Assembly: GCA_007745635.1 (NCBI GenBank)
Contig: CP036272.1
Location: forward strand, 692,746 to 756,745
Direction: 5' to 3'
Length of the DNA stretch: 64,000 nt
Origin: Stieleria bergensis
GTDB taxonomy: Bacteria > Planctomycetota > Planctomycetia > Pirellulales > Pirellulaceae
Position numbers and translations under genes: made by a program. The notes below the pieces were generated by a model. That model saw only the letters and a list, made by a program, of their open reading frames with translations. It had not been told where the DNA came from and made no database searches. Positions 36,392 to 46,863 of this stretch are shown piece by piece. The stretch's first letter is position 1, and every line of letters starts with the position of its first letter.

Positions 36392-38569
36392 ATGAACGTT
36401 ACAAAAACAAACACAAGTCCTGGGACCCGTTGTCTCGCTTTCAGCAGGCAGGCAGTCGCGCTGTTCATCATCGTCACGGTGGTTTGCGGCTGTGGAGGGC
36501 CGAGTACCGAAGATCTGTTGTACAAGTCGGCTAGACGGAAACGCGCGAGTAGCGAAACCGACAAAGCCGAGAAGAAGCCTGAGAGCCCAAAGGAAGTTGT
36601 CTCTGAAGCAGTCAAGCCCGCTGAACCGGAGCCCCAACCAGCGGAGGTTCCCTCGGCACGGCTGAGCATGAAAGAGGAATCGCCGGACGAGGCTGTTGGG
36701 ACCGAAGAACAGGCTGCAGGCTTAGGGGTGGAGCAAAAGCCGACTCCCGCCCCAATCGAAGAGCGCTGGAAAGAACTCAAGCTCGGCGAAGCTCAGCAAA
36801 AAAACGAGTGGGCGTATCAAGGCCTGACATCGATCGGCCAGGCGATTGAAGCTTGCAAGAAGGATCGGAAATTTGCTTTGGCACACAAGAACAGTGTCGG
36901 AGTGGAAACACTTTCTTGGCGAGTGTTGATTCTTCCGTACTTGGGCTATCAGGAACTCTACGACAAGTTTGATTTGGAGAAAGCTTGGTATCTGGAACCC
37001 AACAAATCGCTCTTGAAGCACATTCCCAATGAGTTCGTGTCGCCGGAAAGAGGCGACACCAAAACAAGTTTTGTACTGCCTGTTCAAGAGAACTATATGT
37101 TTGGTCGTCTGGCGCTCCGCTTCCCTAGAGATGTGAGAGACACGCCTGCGGAGACCATCATGTTGATGGAGGCCAATGATCAATGGGCGATTGAATGGAG
37201 CGCGCCAGGTGACTTTGATGCTGGTCGCGAGCCGCGCAAGCAGTTGAAAGGGGTTCGAGCTGGAGGCGTGTTTGCGCTTTGGGGCGACGGGACGCCCTTC
37301 CTGTTGTCTGACTCAGCACCGTCTGGCGTCCTGAATAAGGCGCTCGAGTACAACGAACAGCAACCCCCGATGAATGCCCAGCTGCAGAAACCAATCCCTG
37401 TGGGAGCGATGATGGCAGCAAGCACGGCCTCCGATCAAGAGACCATCGATCCGGACATGGAGTCACCAGGCGAGGTTGCCGTTCCGCTTGCGGAAGTCGA
37501 GATTCCTGCACTTGAAGTTCCGATTGATTTCAGCGATCTTGCGCGGAAGCCGGTCCCCAAAGGTGTCGCATTGCAAGCTGCCTCGGAAAAACTTCGGACT
37601 GTCTTCAAGGAGGATCTTGATGGTCTTAAAACCGACGAAGATCGTTCCGAATTCGGTGCGGAGTTGCTTGAACATGCCAAGATCATGGACGAACTGCCTG
37701 CAGAGAAATACGTCGTCTACATGGCTGTTGAGGGACTGGCAATTGAGGCCGGTGATGCGGAACTGCTGATCGACGCCCTGGATCAACGCGTGGCACACTT
37801 TGAACTCGATCCCTATGAAACGAATGTGGAGCGTCTGGCCGAATTTGCCGGAAAGCATCTACTAAGCAGCAAGGACGAGATCAACGGACCCGAGCAGTAT
37901 TCAGCACGTGCACTGCACGTGATGCTTGCTGGCTTTAAAACCGATGACTACGGCCGTTCTCAGCGGTTGATCCGGCTCGTGCGACGCTGGTATTCCCATG
38001 AAGACTCCCCTGACACGACCGAGAAGATTGATCGCTTGCGAAGTCTCCTCGGAGCCGCCTACCGAGTGTACGAAGACTCAAAAGAGTCGCTGTCGACGCT
38101 TCGCATTGACCCCGACAATGACGAGGCCGCTCAAGTCGTTGGCCGATTTCTTTGCTTCTTCAAAGCTGATTGGGAAGCAGGGCTGCCACTGTTGGCTAGG
38201 ACGACGAACGAGGATCTTGCCAAATTGATCAAGGCTGACATCGCCAACCCGACTGCGGCTAGCGAACAGCTCGAATTAGCCGATCAATGGTGGACGATGG
38301 GGGACAGAACCACCAACGCGTACCGTCAAGCCGCACGGGACCGTGCGAAGCACTGGTATGTGATCGTACTGCCGGAACTGAAGTCGGGGCTAGATCGGCT
38401 GCACGTGGAGGGCCGGTTGCAGGAACACAGCAAGGCCGCTGCTTCGAGCCCCATCACGGTCATGCGCGAGTTAGCAGATGAGTTTGATGTTGACTTAACG
38501 TTACCTCTCGCAGCGGTTATTCGTGGAACTTCCACGAGCAAGTCACGCGATGACAAAGATCGTGATTGA
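36392..38569 (+). CDS. Lipoprotein with DUF1559-like segment
   Basis: 725 residues from ATG 36392; a GTG at 36377 is an alternative. The signal peptide ends in VVCGCGG, a lipobox. Residues 45-125 are Glu/Pro/Lys-rich. About 155-340 resembles the C-terminal half of DUF1559 proteins (TLSWRVLILPYLGYQELYDK, FDLEKAWYLEPN, ETIMLMEANDQ, GGVFALWGDG), but lacks the prepilin helix. The C-terminal 330 residues are helical with no known domain. It follows the PilM-like gene by 200 bp. It could be an extracytoplasmic partner of the pseudopilin-like proteins. Confidence 0.75.
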   Translation: MNVTKTNTSPGTRCLAFSRQAVALFIIVTVVCGCGGPSTEDLLYKSARRKRASSETDKAEKKPESPKEVVSEAVKPAEPEPQPAEVPSARLSMKEESPDEAVGTEEQAAGLGVEQKPTPAPIEERWKELKLGEAQQKNEWAYQGLTSIGQAIEACKKDRKFALAHKNSVGVETLSWRVLILPYLGYQELYDKFDLEKAWYLEPNKSLLKHIPNEFVSPERGDTKTSFVLPVQENYMFGRLALRFPRDVRDTPAETIMLMEANDQWAIEWSAPGDFDAGREPRKQLKGVRAGGVFALWGDGTPFLLSDSAPSGVLNKALEYNEQQPPMNAQLQKPIPVGAMMAASTASDQETIDPDMESPGEVAVPLAEVEIPALEVPIDFSDLARKPVPKGVALQAASEKLRTVFKEDLDGLKTDEDRSEFGAELLEHAKIMDELPAEKYVVYMAVEGLAIEAGDAELLIDALDQRVAHFELDPYETNVERLAEFAGKHLLSSKDEINGPEQYSARALHVMLAGFKTDDYGRSQRLIRLVRRWYSHEDSPDTTEKIDRLRSLLGAAYRVYEDSKESLSTLRIDPDNDEAAQVVGRFLCFFKADWEAGLPLLARTTNEDLAKLIKADIANPTAASEQLELADQWWTMGDRTTNAYRQAARDRAKHWYVIVLPELKSGLDRLHVEGRLQEHSKAAASSPITVMRELADEFDVDLTLPLAAVIRGTSTSKSRDDKDRD

Positions 38570-39251
38570 GTGACGGTCGCTGGCCCGGTCATGCGGATCC
38601 AATCAAGCTGACCCAATCGCGTGACCACTATGATGCGAAGGCAAGCTGACAGTGTAAACCAGTGTCCGCTTCGGTGCCGTACGCCAGGCGGCCTAGGCTC
38701 TAGCAGGTAGATCATCCTCGGCAAATTCCACCGAGCGATGGTTCGCGATGATAAGATTCTTCATGCTGCTGTGGTCTGTCACACACTCGCAGTTGTTTTT
38801 GAGATCAAGAGTGCCAGTCTATTGCCAGGACCTGATGCGCCGGAACAGGACGCGTTCGCTAAGATACTGTGAAGTTCAGGATTCAAGAAGAGTGACAACG
38901 CGGAAGTAGTGCGTTGGAAAGTTGGTCGGGGCTGGTCTTGGTGATCGAGTGAGCGAGGTATGGACGTTCGCGTTCCCCATCGGCGTTTGCGTCACCATTT
39001 TTCGGGAGTTTTGCCTGTGAGCTATCTCTCGATAATGATGCTTTGCGATGTGTGATCAAGTGACAGCCTTCGGGCCGCGTCTGCCGCGGCGGCGCCCCTG
39101 TTGCCGATAAATGATCTTCATCTTTGCGACCGTGGGCTTTCTCGCCCCGCAAGGTTTTGGCAATTTGCTGCTTTACGCATCGACGAGATCCGTTAGGATG
39201 ACTCGCATGTCAATCGATTTTAAGTGTTCATGTCGAATGGGGACGGGTTGC
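38570..39251. other. Gene-free interval (682 bp) before the second DUF1559 gene
   Basis: No coding ORF recognised; the frame open from 39111 is only an upstream extension of the DUF1559 gene. No strong terminator seen. Confidence 0.4.
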
Positions 39252-40556
39252 ATGGTTGGGCTTCAAAAAGGGGCATCTCACGGTCGTTTGCGATCTGGGT
39301 TCACATTGATTGAGTTGTTGGTGGTGATCGCCATCATTGCCTTGTTGGCAGCGCTGCTGTTGAGTGGAATCACGCGGGCGAGAGAAGCGGCACGCAAGGC
39401 GATCTGCTCAAGCAATCTGAGGCAGGCGGGATTGGCCTTCTCATTGCGTGCCGATCGAGATCCCGCTACGGCTCTGTGTTCAGGTGCCTTCGACTATGAA
39501 CGCGAAGGCTGTTCTGATCGCTGGGGCTGGGTCGCCGATGTGGTCAATTCCGGCACGGGTAGCCGAGGAACCTTGTTGTGTCCGACGAGCCCTTTGGCCT
39601 TTAGCGAGAAGGTGCTGGAGCTCTACGGCGTCCGGACCAACGACGGCTTGAATGATCTAACGGGGAACCTAACGTCGCGCTATGAAGACGGGATTTGTGG
39701 AAAGGAATCGTGGAAAGAAGTCAGTGGTTCCGGTTCCGCGGCAGATGGCTTTGCCAGGACCGAACCCGAGACCGACGAACGCCAGCAGTTGGTCAGCCGC
39801 TATTTCTTAGGCGGTGGATACAACACGAATTACGCAGCCAGTTGGTTTCTGATTCATGCCAAGCCCCGTATTCGTTATGAAGTTGGTACGGGGCGGATTC
39901 GCACCAACGGCCAGGCAGCCCAGCAAGGTTTGCGTGGACGCCGTGAAACGCTTGGGCCACTGACACAACGTTTTCTGGATCAATGCGAACGTGTTTCCAG
40001 TCAGATCATGTTGCTGGGTGATGCCTCCGCCGGCGATATCGACGAAGCCATTTCGCCGGTCACCTTTCAGACCCAAGACACCGACATTTTTGCACTGGGG
40101 GATTCAGAAGAGCGTGTCTTCATCGACGGCGGAACATTGGGGGCAGAGTCCATCAGCGAAGGTCCGGCGTACTATCACCGCAGCCAAGAAGTGATTAAAC
40201 GCATCGGGTCCAATGGCTCTCGACTAGAAGCTCAATTGGCCTGCGAAGTGGCGGGCAACTGCGATCCACCGATTCGACGTTCTTCGACTTTGCACACCTA
40301 CATGCAATCCACCTTGGCTTGGGTCGCGATTCACGCCAATTCAGCGAACTTCCTGTTTGCCGATGGTTCGGTCCGCTCTTACAACGATCGCAACGGGGAT
40401 CTTTATCTCAATCCCGGGTTCCCAATCCCTGATGATCTGGATGAGAACCAATATGCTCAGTTAGGTTACCGAGATGGGACCATTGAACTGCCATCGCCGG
40501 AGGTGTTCAGTGGCGTGTTTCTGTCGCCCAAATCCATTAAGGGCGTCCACGAGTAA
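39252..40556 (+). CDS. DUF1559 protein with prepilin-type N-terminus (paralogue B)
   Basis: 434 residues from ATG 39252. [20 protein letters not shown] is the prepilin helix. It shares with paralogue A the uncommon motif [30 protein letters not shown] and YLNPGFPI, and the terminal [19 protein letters not shown] (H-x9-DG). It has less biased codons than A. The two are probably a duplicated pair that make the same kind of structure. ATGs at 39237 and 39207 are alternatives. Confidence 0.87.
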   Translation: MVGLQKGASHGRLRSGFTLIELLVVIAIIALLAALLLSGITRAREAARKAICSSNLRQAGLAFSLRADRDPATALCSGAFDYEREGCSDRWGWVADVVNSGTGSRGTLLCPTSPLAFSEKVLELYGVRTNDGLNDLTGNLTSRYEDGICGKESWKEVSGSGSAADGFARTEPETDERQQLVSRYFLGGGYNTNYAASWFLIHAKPRIRYEVGTGRIRTNGQAAQQGLRGRRETLGPLTQRFLDQCERVSSQIMLLGDASAGDIDEAISPVTFQTQDTDIFALGDSEERVFIDGGTLGAESISEGPAYYHRSQEVIKRIGSNGSRLEAQLACEVAGNCDPPIRRSSTLHTYMQSTLAWVAIHANSANFLFADGSVRSYNDRNGDLYLNPGFPIPDDLDENQYAQLGYRDGTIELPSPEVFSGVFLSPKSIKGVHE

Positions 40557-40634
40557 CGTCTACAATCACCGGGTTGCCGCCAGCGACGTGGATTTGAAAT
40601 TCGGCCCGGACGGCAACTCCGGTGCATTGTATGG

Positions 40635-41216
40635 TTAGCCAATCCTTGTGGCCTGCAAGCACTTGCTCGCAGCTTCTCGCACGATTTTGCTTCGGTCTGC
40701 CACTGCCCGGTGGAGCAACTCAATGATCTCTGTATCCGCAGCATTGATTGCGGATGCTGCCATGACGGCAGCCTTTCGAACCTTGGCGTCTGGGTTAGAG
40801 AACAGTGGTTTCACTTGATCGAGCGCATTGTGTGCTTCGGAACCAATGAAAGCCAATGCTCGAAGTGCATCCCGACAGCACTCCGCGTCACTCAACGCTG
40901 ATGCGAGAGGACCGACGCAAGCGTCCGGGATCGTGTGTGCAATCTGGCCAAGTGCAAGCACAGCCAATCGTCTCGTCATCGAATCGTCTGATTCAGTCAA
41001 TTCCGCCACGCGTGGAGCCGCTCGGGCGGCTGGTGTCCCAATGCGAAATAGAGCGCGTAGCGACTCGTGCGTGATCAGCGGGTTAGTACTGTCGAGCAAT
41101 TCCGTCAATTGGGGAACGACCCGGTCGGCGTCAGGCTGCGACCATCGGCAACGATAAAGCATCGCCCACTTGTCGGCGTTGACTTCATCGAGGACAGCCT
41201 GCTCGTCGTTGATCAT
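40635..41216 (-). CDS. HEAT-repeat protein
   Basis: 193 residues, almost entirely helical repeats: LITHESLRALFRIG, SMTRRLAVLALGQI, ECCRDALRALAFIG, AKVRKAAVMAASAI, KIVREAASKCLQA. About five HEAT/PBS-lyase-like units. No signal peptide or catalytic motif. A protein-binding scaffold; partner unknown. Confidence 0.82.
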   Translation of the reverse strand: MINDEQAVLDEVNADKWAMLYRCRWSQPDADRVVPQLTELLDSTNPLITHESLRALFRIGTPAARAAPRVAELTESDDSMTRRLAVLALGQIAHTIPDACVGPLASALSDAECCRDALRALAFIGSEAHNALDQVKPLFSNPDAKVRKAAVMAASAINAADTEIIELLHRAVADRSKIVREAASKCLQATRIG

Positions 41217-41367
41217 GCTTGATTGGCTAACCTGTTTCCGGAGCTCACGATCGAGTGTGTCGCCGATCCACCGTTGAAGCAGGGGAGGCAGCCATTGCGA
41301 TCTCCGTTCGAATCACTGTGGTTGGAAACCCAGCGCGGCGTCAGCCCGCTGGATCAAACGCTGGAAA

Positions 41368-42423
41368 CTACATTCGAATCGCCATGCAGACTTCGCAGCG
41401 GTTGCGCGCGAGCTGTCTGAGGGTGATGCTCTTGGGTTTCCATTGCATGACTTGATTGATCCACTGGGGGATTTTTCTGGCAACTTCGTAATCGCCTAAC
41501 TTCAGCGTCAGCAGTAGCCCTTCCAGTTTGCATTGGCGATGGGTCACGATATTGTGAATCGTCGTCAGTGTCTTGTCTGGTTTGACGTTTGAATCGGTCA
41601 ACAGCCATTTTGCCGAACTGTATTCATGTCGCGGCAAGTCCCCCGCACGGGCGCGCAGATGTTTGAAATTGGGATGGTCCATGATCTGTTCGTCCATTTC
41701 GGCTGGATCAATCCCAATCACATTCATGCCCAGTTCCAGTAGGTAGCCACAGGCGCCACCGGGTGCGCTACCGATTTCGACAACGGTGTCGCCTGGCTGC
41801 ATGGGGAATTCGCTCCAGGCGATCGATTCGGCAGCTTTATAGTAGGCTCGCGACACAGGTTCTTGCGGCGGTTCGATGGGCTGAACCCCACCTGGCCAGC
41901 AGCTATGGCAATCAGAGGCTTCATGCCAGCCGACAAACCAGTGCGACGGGTCGATCAGAACAACGTCCAAGATGCGTTGTCCGGCGGTGGCAGTCAGGTT
42001 GGGTGAATAGGACTTGACCCATTTTTCTTTCAGCTGTTTGTGCATCTCATCGGCCACTGCCAGAGACACTTCATCCAGCCCGGGCTCAAACCCAAACTTG
42101 CCAATCGGCAGGCGATCGCGCGGCCACACATGAAGCTGGTCGAACGGCTGGGCGGCGTCATCAAAGGGGCTTTTGTCTAGCAGCAGTTGATTGAGTTCGG
42201 TGATCAACTGATTGCCTTCGCCGCCACGCAATTGTCCCAGCGAGTGCGAGCTGGTGCGAATGAAGATCCCCGCAGGCAAGTCGGTGGTTTGGTCGTGTTT
42301 TGCGGTGACAAAGCCGGGCCGCGAAAAGGCTAGTCGCCAGCCTTCTTCAGCCATGTCCGCTTTCACGCGAGTTTCCGCGCCGACGGCGCAGCAAAGCATG
42401 GCAAATGTTGGTTTGTTGTTCAT
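41368..42423 (-). CDS. RlmM-like SAM-dependent methyltransferase
   Basis: 351 residues. The SAM-binding motif is TVVEIGSAPGGACGYLLELG and acid-turn residues follow in VIGIDPAEM. The segment AKWLLTDSNVKPDKTLTTIH and LLLTLKLGDYEVARKI matches RlmM, which 2'-O-methylates C2498 of 23S rRNA (E. coli RlmM is 366 residues). The N-terminal half would hold the RNA-binding domains. Assigned by motif. Confidence 0.78.
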   Translation of the reverse strand: MNNKPTFAMLCCAVGAETRVKADMAEEGWRLAFSRPGFVTAKHDQTTDLPAGIFIRTSSHSLGQLRGGEGNQLITELNQLLLDKSPFDDAAQPFDQLHVWPRDRLPIGKFGFEPGLDEVSLAVADEMHKQLKEKWVKSYSPNLTATAGQRILDVVLIDPSHWFVGWHEASDCHSCWPGGVQPIEPPQEPVSRAYYKAAESIAWSEFPMQPGDTVVEIGSAPGGACGYLLELGMNVIGIDPAEMDEQIMDHPNFKHLRARAGDLPRHEYSSAKWLLTDSNVKPDKTLTTIHNIVTHRQCKLEGLLLTLKLGDYEVARKIPQWINQVMQWKPKSITLRQLARNRCEVCMAIRM

Positions 42424-42533
42424 AGAGTTTCGTTATGACGCTTTTGCAGGGGGCGTGCTTGCACGCACCGATGAACTTGTGTTGCGATTGTGATTGGTTG
42501 CAAAATTCGTGGGATGCGTGCAAGCACGGCACG

Positions 42534-43931
42534 CTATGGGGTGTGATTCTTGGAACGCCACGTGTTGATGCGGGCTTGGATTCCGGGGATTAATTTGGCA
42601 GCGTTCTTGTAGTACAGCTTTTGCAGGACTTCATCGGGAAGTTTGATCCCGTAGATGTTCCACAGGCCCTGAGGTGGCGGAACTTTTTCGCTGTATGGAA
42701 ACGACTCATCGTGCGTTTCAAAGAATCGCCAGTAGTAATGGACGCGTGTTTCGGGAAAGGGACCATCGGTGCCGAACATGATGCGATCTTGATAGCGAAT
42801 CAGGAAGTCACGCGTCGTGAAGGGTTGGCGTCCAAGTTCGGCAATGCGTGAGGAAGGCTCGATGTAGAGATTCGGGTAAGTGTCCAGCCACTTGGCGACA
42901 ACTTTTAGATCCTCTGGATGATTCGCCATGTGGGCGCCAATGAACTTGGTCTTGGGGTGTCTGGCAATGACTCGGTTACGAGCATCGAGCAGGCTTTGAC
43001 GGGAGGGCCACTTCGGTCCGTGGAAGCTCCAGTCGGGATGGCGGCTGAGTTCTTCCCAGCGTTCATTGGTTTCATCAATCGGGTCAAAGAAAGCCGCCGG
43101 ATCAGCGGTATGAATGATGATCGGCAAGCCAAGTTCGCCGCATTTGGCCCAGATAGGATCCCAGCGTGGGTCATCGATCTTGAGCAACGTTCCATCTGGA
43201 TTGCGATAGCCCAAGCCAAATTGCTTAAAGAGTTTTAGGCCACTGACACCTTCTGCGGCAGCTTGTTCAAGCAACCTTGCGGTGTCTTCTGCAAAGCCTG
43301 GCCGATGACAGGGCCAGAGGTCTGGGCGATCCTGAGGCGCGTTGCCTTGCCAGTCCACGTTGGCAAAGATGGCAAAGCGATCTTTGTACCGCGTCCACAA
43401 GTACTCTTGATGCCTCTTGAGTTGAGGCCCAAGTTTTCCATCAAGTGAAACGCAGGCCGCGATGCGGTTGCGATCCATCAAGCCAACGTAGTCTTCCAGC
43501 GCTTGGTCGCTGTCGCGTAAGCGATAGTGGAAGTGAGTGTGAACGTCGACGACTGGATGGGTGGCACGATTCAACGGGGTTGTCTTGCCACGCAGTTTTT
43601 GTTTTGGGCGAAAGTTGCGCAGCAGCAACTCGCGGCCGTCTCGTCCGTCAAGGCTTTCTGGATCGACCGGCGATTTCGATGTGGAAGCCGAGCCATCCGC
43701 TGGGGGGCTCGTGTTGCGCTGAGCGGACGATGCTTGGTCAGGGGCCTGCGTTGTGCTGTCGGATTGGCCGTAACAAGGATTCGCAACCAGCGTGGAAGCG
43801 ACGATCCAGAGCATCATCGAAAATCCGGCCAACCATTGGACGTGTTGTCGCCCAATGCGAGCTTGCCGCAGTCGGTGAGCCCAGAGGACAGCTGGACTGT
43901 TGGTCGTTACAATGAGAAGATTGCGAGACAT
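42534..43931 (-). CDS. Secreted amidohydrolase family protein (TIM-barrel metal-dependent hydrolase)
   Basis: 465 residues with a signal-type hydrophobic segment at about 38-55 (MMLWIVASTLVANPCYGQ). A metal-binding HxH is in VVDVHTHFHYR, with later residues FIGAHMANHPED and MFGTDGPFPE typical of the amidohydrolase-2 family. Substrate unknown. It lies divergent from the kinase gene, with 62 bp between. Confidence 0.8.
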   Translation of the reverse strand: MSRNLLIVTTNSPAVLWAHRLRQARIGRQHVQWLAGFSMMLWIVASTLVANPCYGQSDSTTQAPDQASSAQRNTSPPADGSASTSKSPVDPESLDGRDGRELLLRNFRPKQKLRGKTTPLNRATHPVVDVHTHFHYRLRDSDQALEDYVGLMDRNRIAACVSLDGKLGPQLKRHQEYLWTRYKDRFAIFANVDWQGNAPQDRPDLWPCHRPGFAEDTARLLEQAAAEGVSGLKLFKQFGLGYRNPDGTLLKIDDPRWDPIWAKCGELGLPIIIHTADPAAFFDPIDETNERWEELSRHPDWSFHGPKWPSRQSLLDARNRVIARHPKTKFIGAHMANHPEDLKVVAKWLDTYPNLYIEPSSRIAELGRQPFTTRDFLIRYQDRIMFGTDGPFPETRVHYYWRFFETHDESFPYSEKVPPPQGLWNIYGIKLPDEVLQKLYYKNAAKLIPGIQARINTWRSKNHTP

Positions 43932-43993
43932 CGTGGTATCGGATATCGGGTGGCGAGCGTCCAGCAGGGAACTCGAGGCGACTGAGAGATTAG

Positions 43994-46414
43994 GTGTTTG
44001 AGGATCAGGGAGTGGAAAGCAGGGAACCGATCAGCGAGTTGACTGAAGATCAGAGTGCGGGTGATCGTCTGAGCAGTCAAAAGTTGTCGATGCAGGCAAC
44101 AACTCCGCCGTCAGAGGTTCCAGGGTACCGTCTGGAACGGTTTTTGGGCAGCGGCGCTTTCGGACAAGTTTGGGTTGGATGCGATTTAAACACCGGCCGC
44201 CCCGTGGCCATCAAGTTCTTTTTGCATCGCGGTGGGGTCAATTGGTCCTTGCTGAGCCATGAAGTGAAGAATCTGGTGCAGTTGTCCGCTGACCGCAATA
44301 TCGTGCAGGTCTTGGAAGTTGGCTGGGACAATGATCCACCTTACTATGTGATGGAGCTGGTCACCGGCGGCTCGCTAGAAGACGAACTCAAACGCTGTGG
44401 GACGCTGACAGCGGACCAAGCCGTCGTGCTGTTCCGGAAAATTTGTGTGGGGCTTAATCATAGCCACAGTAAAGGCGTTCTGCACTGCGATTTGAAGCCT
44501 GCGAACATCTTGTTGGGCGAGGACCATGAGCCGCGTTTGGCTGACTTCGGTCAAAGCCGAATGACGGATGATCAGACGCCCGCCTTGGGGACGCTGTTTT
44601 ATATGGCGCCCGAACAGGCCAGTGTGGGCAGCAGTCCCAGTACCGGCTGGGATGTGTACGCCGCCGGCGCAATCATGTATCGCATGGTGACCGGAAATGC
44701 CCCGTACCGGACACAGGAAACGCTGGATCATTTAGACGCCGCAGGCTCGCTTCCCAAGCGGTTGGAATGTTACCGACACAGCATTCAGCAATCGCCGCCA
44801 CCACAGCAGCATCTGCAAACGCAAGGTGTGGATCGTTTAATGGGACAGATCATCAGCCGCTGCATTGCGGCTGATTCCCGCCAGCGATTTACTAACGTCC
44901 AAGAGATCATTGATGCCCTGGATCGTCGCGATCAGGTGCGACTGCAGCGGCCGCTGATGCTGCTGGGAGTGCTGGGGCCGATGCTGCTGTTGATCGCCAC
45001 CGCCGTGTTTGCTTTTCGCACCGTCGATAATGCGGTCGATCGGACGCGAGATGCATTGCACACCGAAGCCGAAGGCAGTAATCAACTGGCGGCCAAGTTT
45101 GCTGCCAGGACGTTAGAAAACGAGCTCGATCGTTACTTTCGTCTCAGCCTGCAGGAGACTTCCAAGGCGACCTTTCAGCAGCATGTGCGCGACGCTCTGC
45201 AAGACCCACCGCTCAAACAAGCCTTGGATGAAATCGCCGCAGCAGGGACCAGTCGAGAGGCGCGGCAGCGCACTCAAGCACGTGACGTGTTGTTGGATTC
45301 TGCCAGTCGCTTGAAGTTAAACGAATACTTTCAATCGCGTTTGCAGAATTATCTCGGTGCACCCGAAACAGCCCATGTGCCGCGCTTGGCGACCATTTTT
45401 GTCACCGATCCGCATGGCACCATTGTCGCGATCGCTTATAAAGATCCGGTGTCCAGGGAACAGGACAGTTCAGGTAGAAACTACGCCTACCGGACCTACT
45501 ATCATGGCCTGGAAAATGACCTCGAAGATTCAACACCAATCGCATCGATTCAGCCACTGTCGAACATCCATTTGTCATCTGCATTCCAGTCCACGGCCAC
45601 CGGACTATGGAAGATCGCGATCAGCTTGCCCGTGTATTTCGATCGCCCCAAGCGGCTCGTTGAGGGGGAACCAACGGATGATTTGAAACGCAAACCCGAC
45701 GCGGTGTTTGTGGCGACGATCAACTTGGGTGAGATTGAGCTACTGCAGTCGGAACAGAAAGACAAAGTCGCCGTGCTCCTGGATGCTCGTCAAGGCAATT
45801 TGCAAGGAACCGTCTTGCAGCATCCCTGGATGGAATCGGATCAGGGCAAAGCTGCGGTTCGCGAAGGAGCACGGTTTCAGGTCGAGCCGGCCATGATGAG
45901 CGCCTTGCTGGACGGCCAAAACGTTGCCTACACCGATCCGATTGCCAAGGTCGACGACAGCGAGGACTATCAGGGCGAATGGATTGCTGCCATGCAACCG
46001 GTCTGGGTGCCGGAGAGTCAGGCGATCGCCGACTCCAGACGGCGGTCTCCGGAAGATCGCAAATCAGGCTTGTTGGTTTTGGTCCAGTACCACCTCAGCG
46101 CGGTGTTGTCCCCGGTCCGAAAGATGCGTGACAGTTTGATCTGGGAAGGATCCGTCGCCGTGGTCGCCATCTTCCTGGTCAGTGTCACGCTGTGGTTCTG
46201 GGTGCGACGCGGCAATCGGCCTGGCAACCGTCGCCTGGCAACCGAGGTGCCGCAGATGGGGCGATTGCGTTCGACGGTTGCCGCGGAATCAACCTCGCCA
46301 TTGGCGGCAGAATCCAACTCCGCAGAATCCAACTCCGCTGGGGCCGCTCAGCATCGCCAGAGCCCTGAAGGGGCTGAGTTGACCGAGACCATCGAAGTTG
46401 AAAAGCAGGTCTAG
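43994..46414 (+). CDS. Transmembrane Ser/Thr protein kinase with extracytoplasmic dCache-like sensor
   Basis: 806 residues from a GTG start. Kinase domain at about 45-310: Gly loop LGSGAFGQVWVG, VAIKFF lysine, HCDLKPANILL catalytic loop, ADFGQSR, GTLFYMAPEQA. The HRD Arg is Cys, so it is a non-RD kinase and is unlikely to depend on activation-loop phosphorylation. TM1 is at about 316-340, then a large dCache-like region (about 345-710, with TIFVTDPHGTIVAIAYKD) and TM2 at about 715-738. The catalytic domain is cytoplasmic and the sensor outside. The FHA gene convergent with it shares its stop codons. Confidence 0.9.
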   Translation: MFEDQGVESREPISELTEDQSAGDRLSSQKLSMQATTPPSEVPGYRLERFLGSGAFGQVWVGCDLNTGRPVAIKFFLHRGGVNWSLLSHEVKNLVQLSADRNIVQVLEVGWDNDPPYYVMELVTGGSLEDELKRCGTLTADQAVVLFRKICVGLNHSHSKGVLHCDLKPANILLGEDHEPRLADFGQSRMTDDQTPALGTLFYMAPEQASVGSSPSTGWDVYAAGAIMYRMVTGNAPYRTQETLDHLDAAGSLPKRLECYRHSIQQSPPPQQHLQTQGVDRLMGQIISRCIAADSRQRFTNVQEIIDALDRRDQVRLQRPLMLLGVLGPMLLLIATAVFAFRTVDNAVDRTRDALHTEAEGSNQLAAKFAARTLENELDRYFRLSLQETSKATFQQHVRDALQDPPLKQALDEIAAAGTSREARQRTQARDVLLDSASRLKLNEYFQSRLQNYLGAPETAHVPRLATIFVTDPHGTIVAIAYKDPVSREQDSSGRNYAYRTYYHGLENDLEDSTPIASIQPLSNIHLSSAFQSTATGLWKIAISLPVYFDRPKRLVEGEPTDDLKRKPDAVFVATINLGEIELLQSEQKDKVAVLLDARQGNLQGTVLQHPWMESDQGKAAVREGARFQVEPAMMSALLDGQNVAYTDPIAKVDDSEDYQGEWIAAMQPVWVPESQAIADSRRRSPEDRKSGLLVLVQYHLSAVLSPVRKMRDSLIWEGSVAVVAIFLVSVTLWFWVRRGNRPGNRRLATEVPQMGRLRSTVAAESTSPLAAESNSAESNSAGAAQHRQSPEGAELTETIEVEKQV

Positions 46415-46863
46415 GGCGAGGGACGCTTCTTTGGCGAGCGGCGACTAAGGCCTGCTCGGTCCATCAGCGAGCTCTTCATGACCTCTTCCACGTAGTCATC
46501 GTCTGGTGGTGGAGGCCCGTAAGCACCCAGCGTTTGCGGGTCGTATTCGACGATATAATCGTGGCGAGCGATGGACAGTTTGCATTTGGGGTCCAATCGT
46601 TTGCGATTGATTCGGCGTCCGTCGACCTTGACCCCGTTTCGGCTGTTCATGTCGCGGATGAACCAATAGCCCTGTTCCAGAGACATGCGGGCATGCTGTC
46701 CGCTGACATTATTGAATTTCAATTGAATGTCAACATCGCTGCGGCGACCGACTAGAAGGCGTGATTTTAGCAAGGGGATCGGGTCGCCACCCCCTGTTGG
46801 TGTCAACTGGCCGTACTTGCCAGCAAACTCCTGTTCGTCATTAAACTCGTCCAGAAGATTCAC
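46411..46863 (-). CDS. FHA-domain protein
   Basis: 150 residues from a GTG at 46863; upstream frame to 47214 lacks an ATG and overlaps the divergent gene. FHA domain at about 22-100: LLKSRLLVGRRSDVDIQLKF, NVSGQHARMS, RDMNSRNGVKVDGRRIN. Arg/Lys-rich tail at the end. The gene is convergent with the Ser/Thr kinase; the CTAG at 46411-46414 contains both stop codons. The FHA protein is a likely reader of that kinase's phosphothreonines (inference). Confidence 0.85.
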   Translation of the reverse strand: MNLLDEFNDEQEFAGKYGQLTPTGGGDPIPLLKSRLLVGRRSDVDIQLKFNNVSGQHARMSLEQGYWFIRDMNSRNGVKVDGRRINRKRLDPKCKLSIARHDYIVEYDPQTLGAYGPPPPDDDYVEEVMKSSLMDRAGLSRRSPKKRPSP

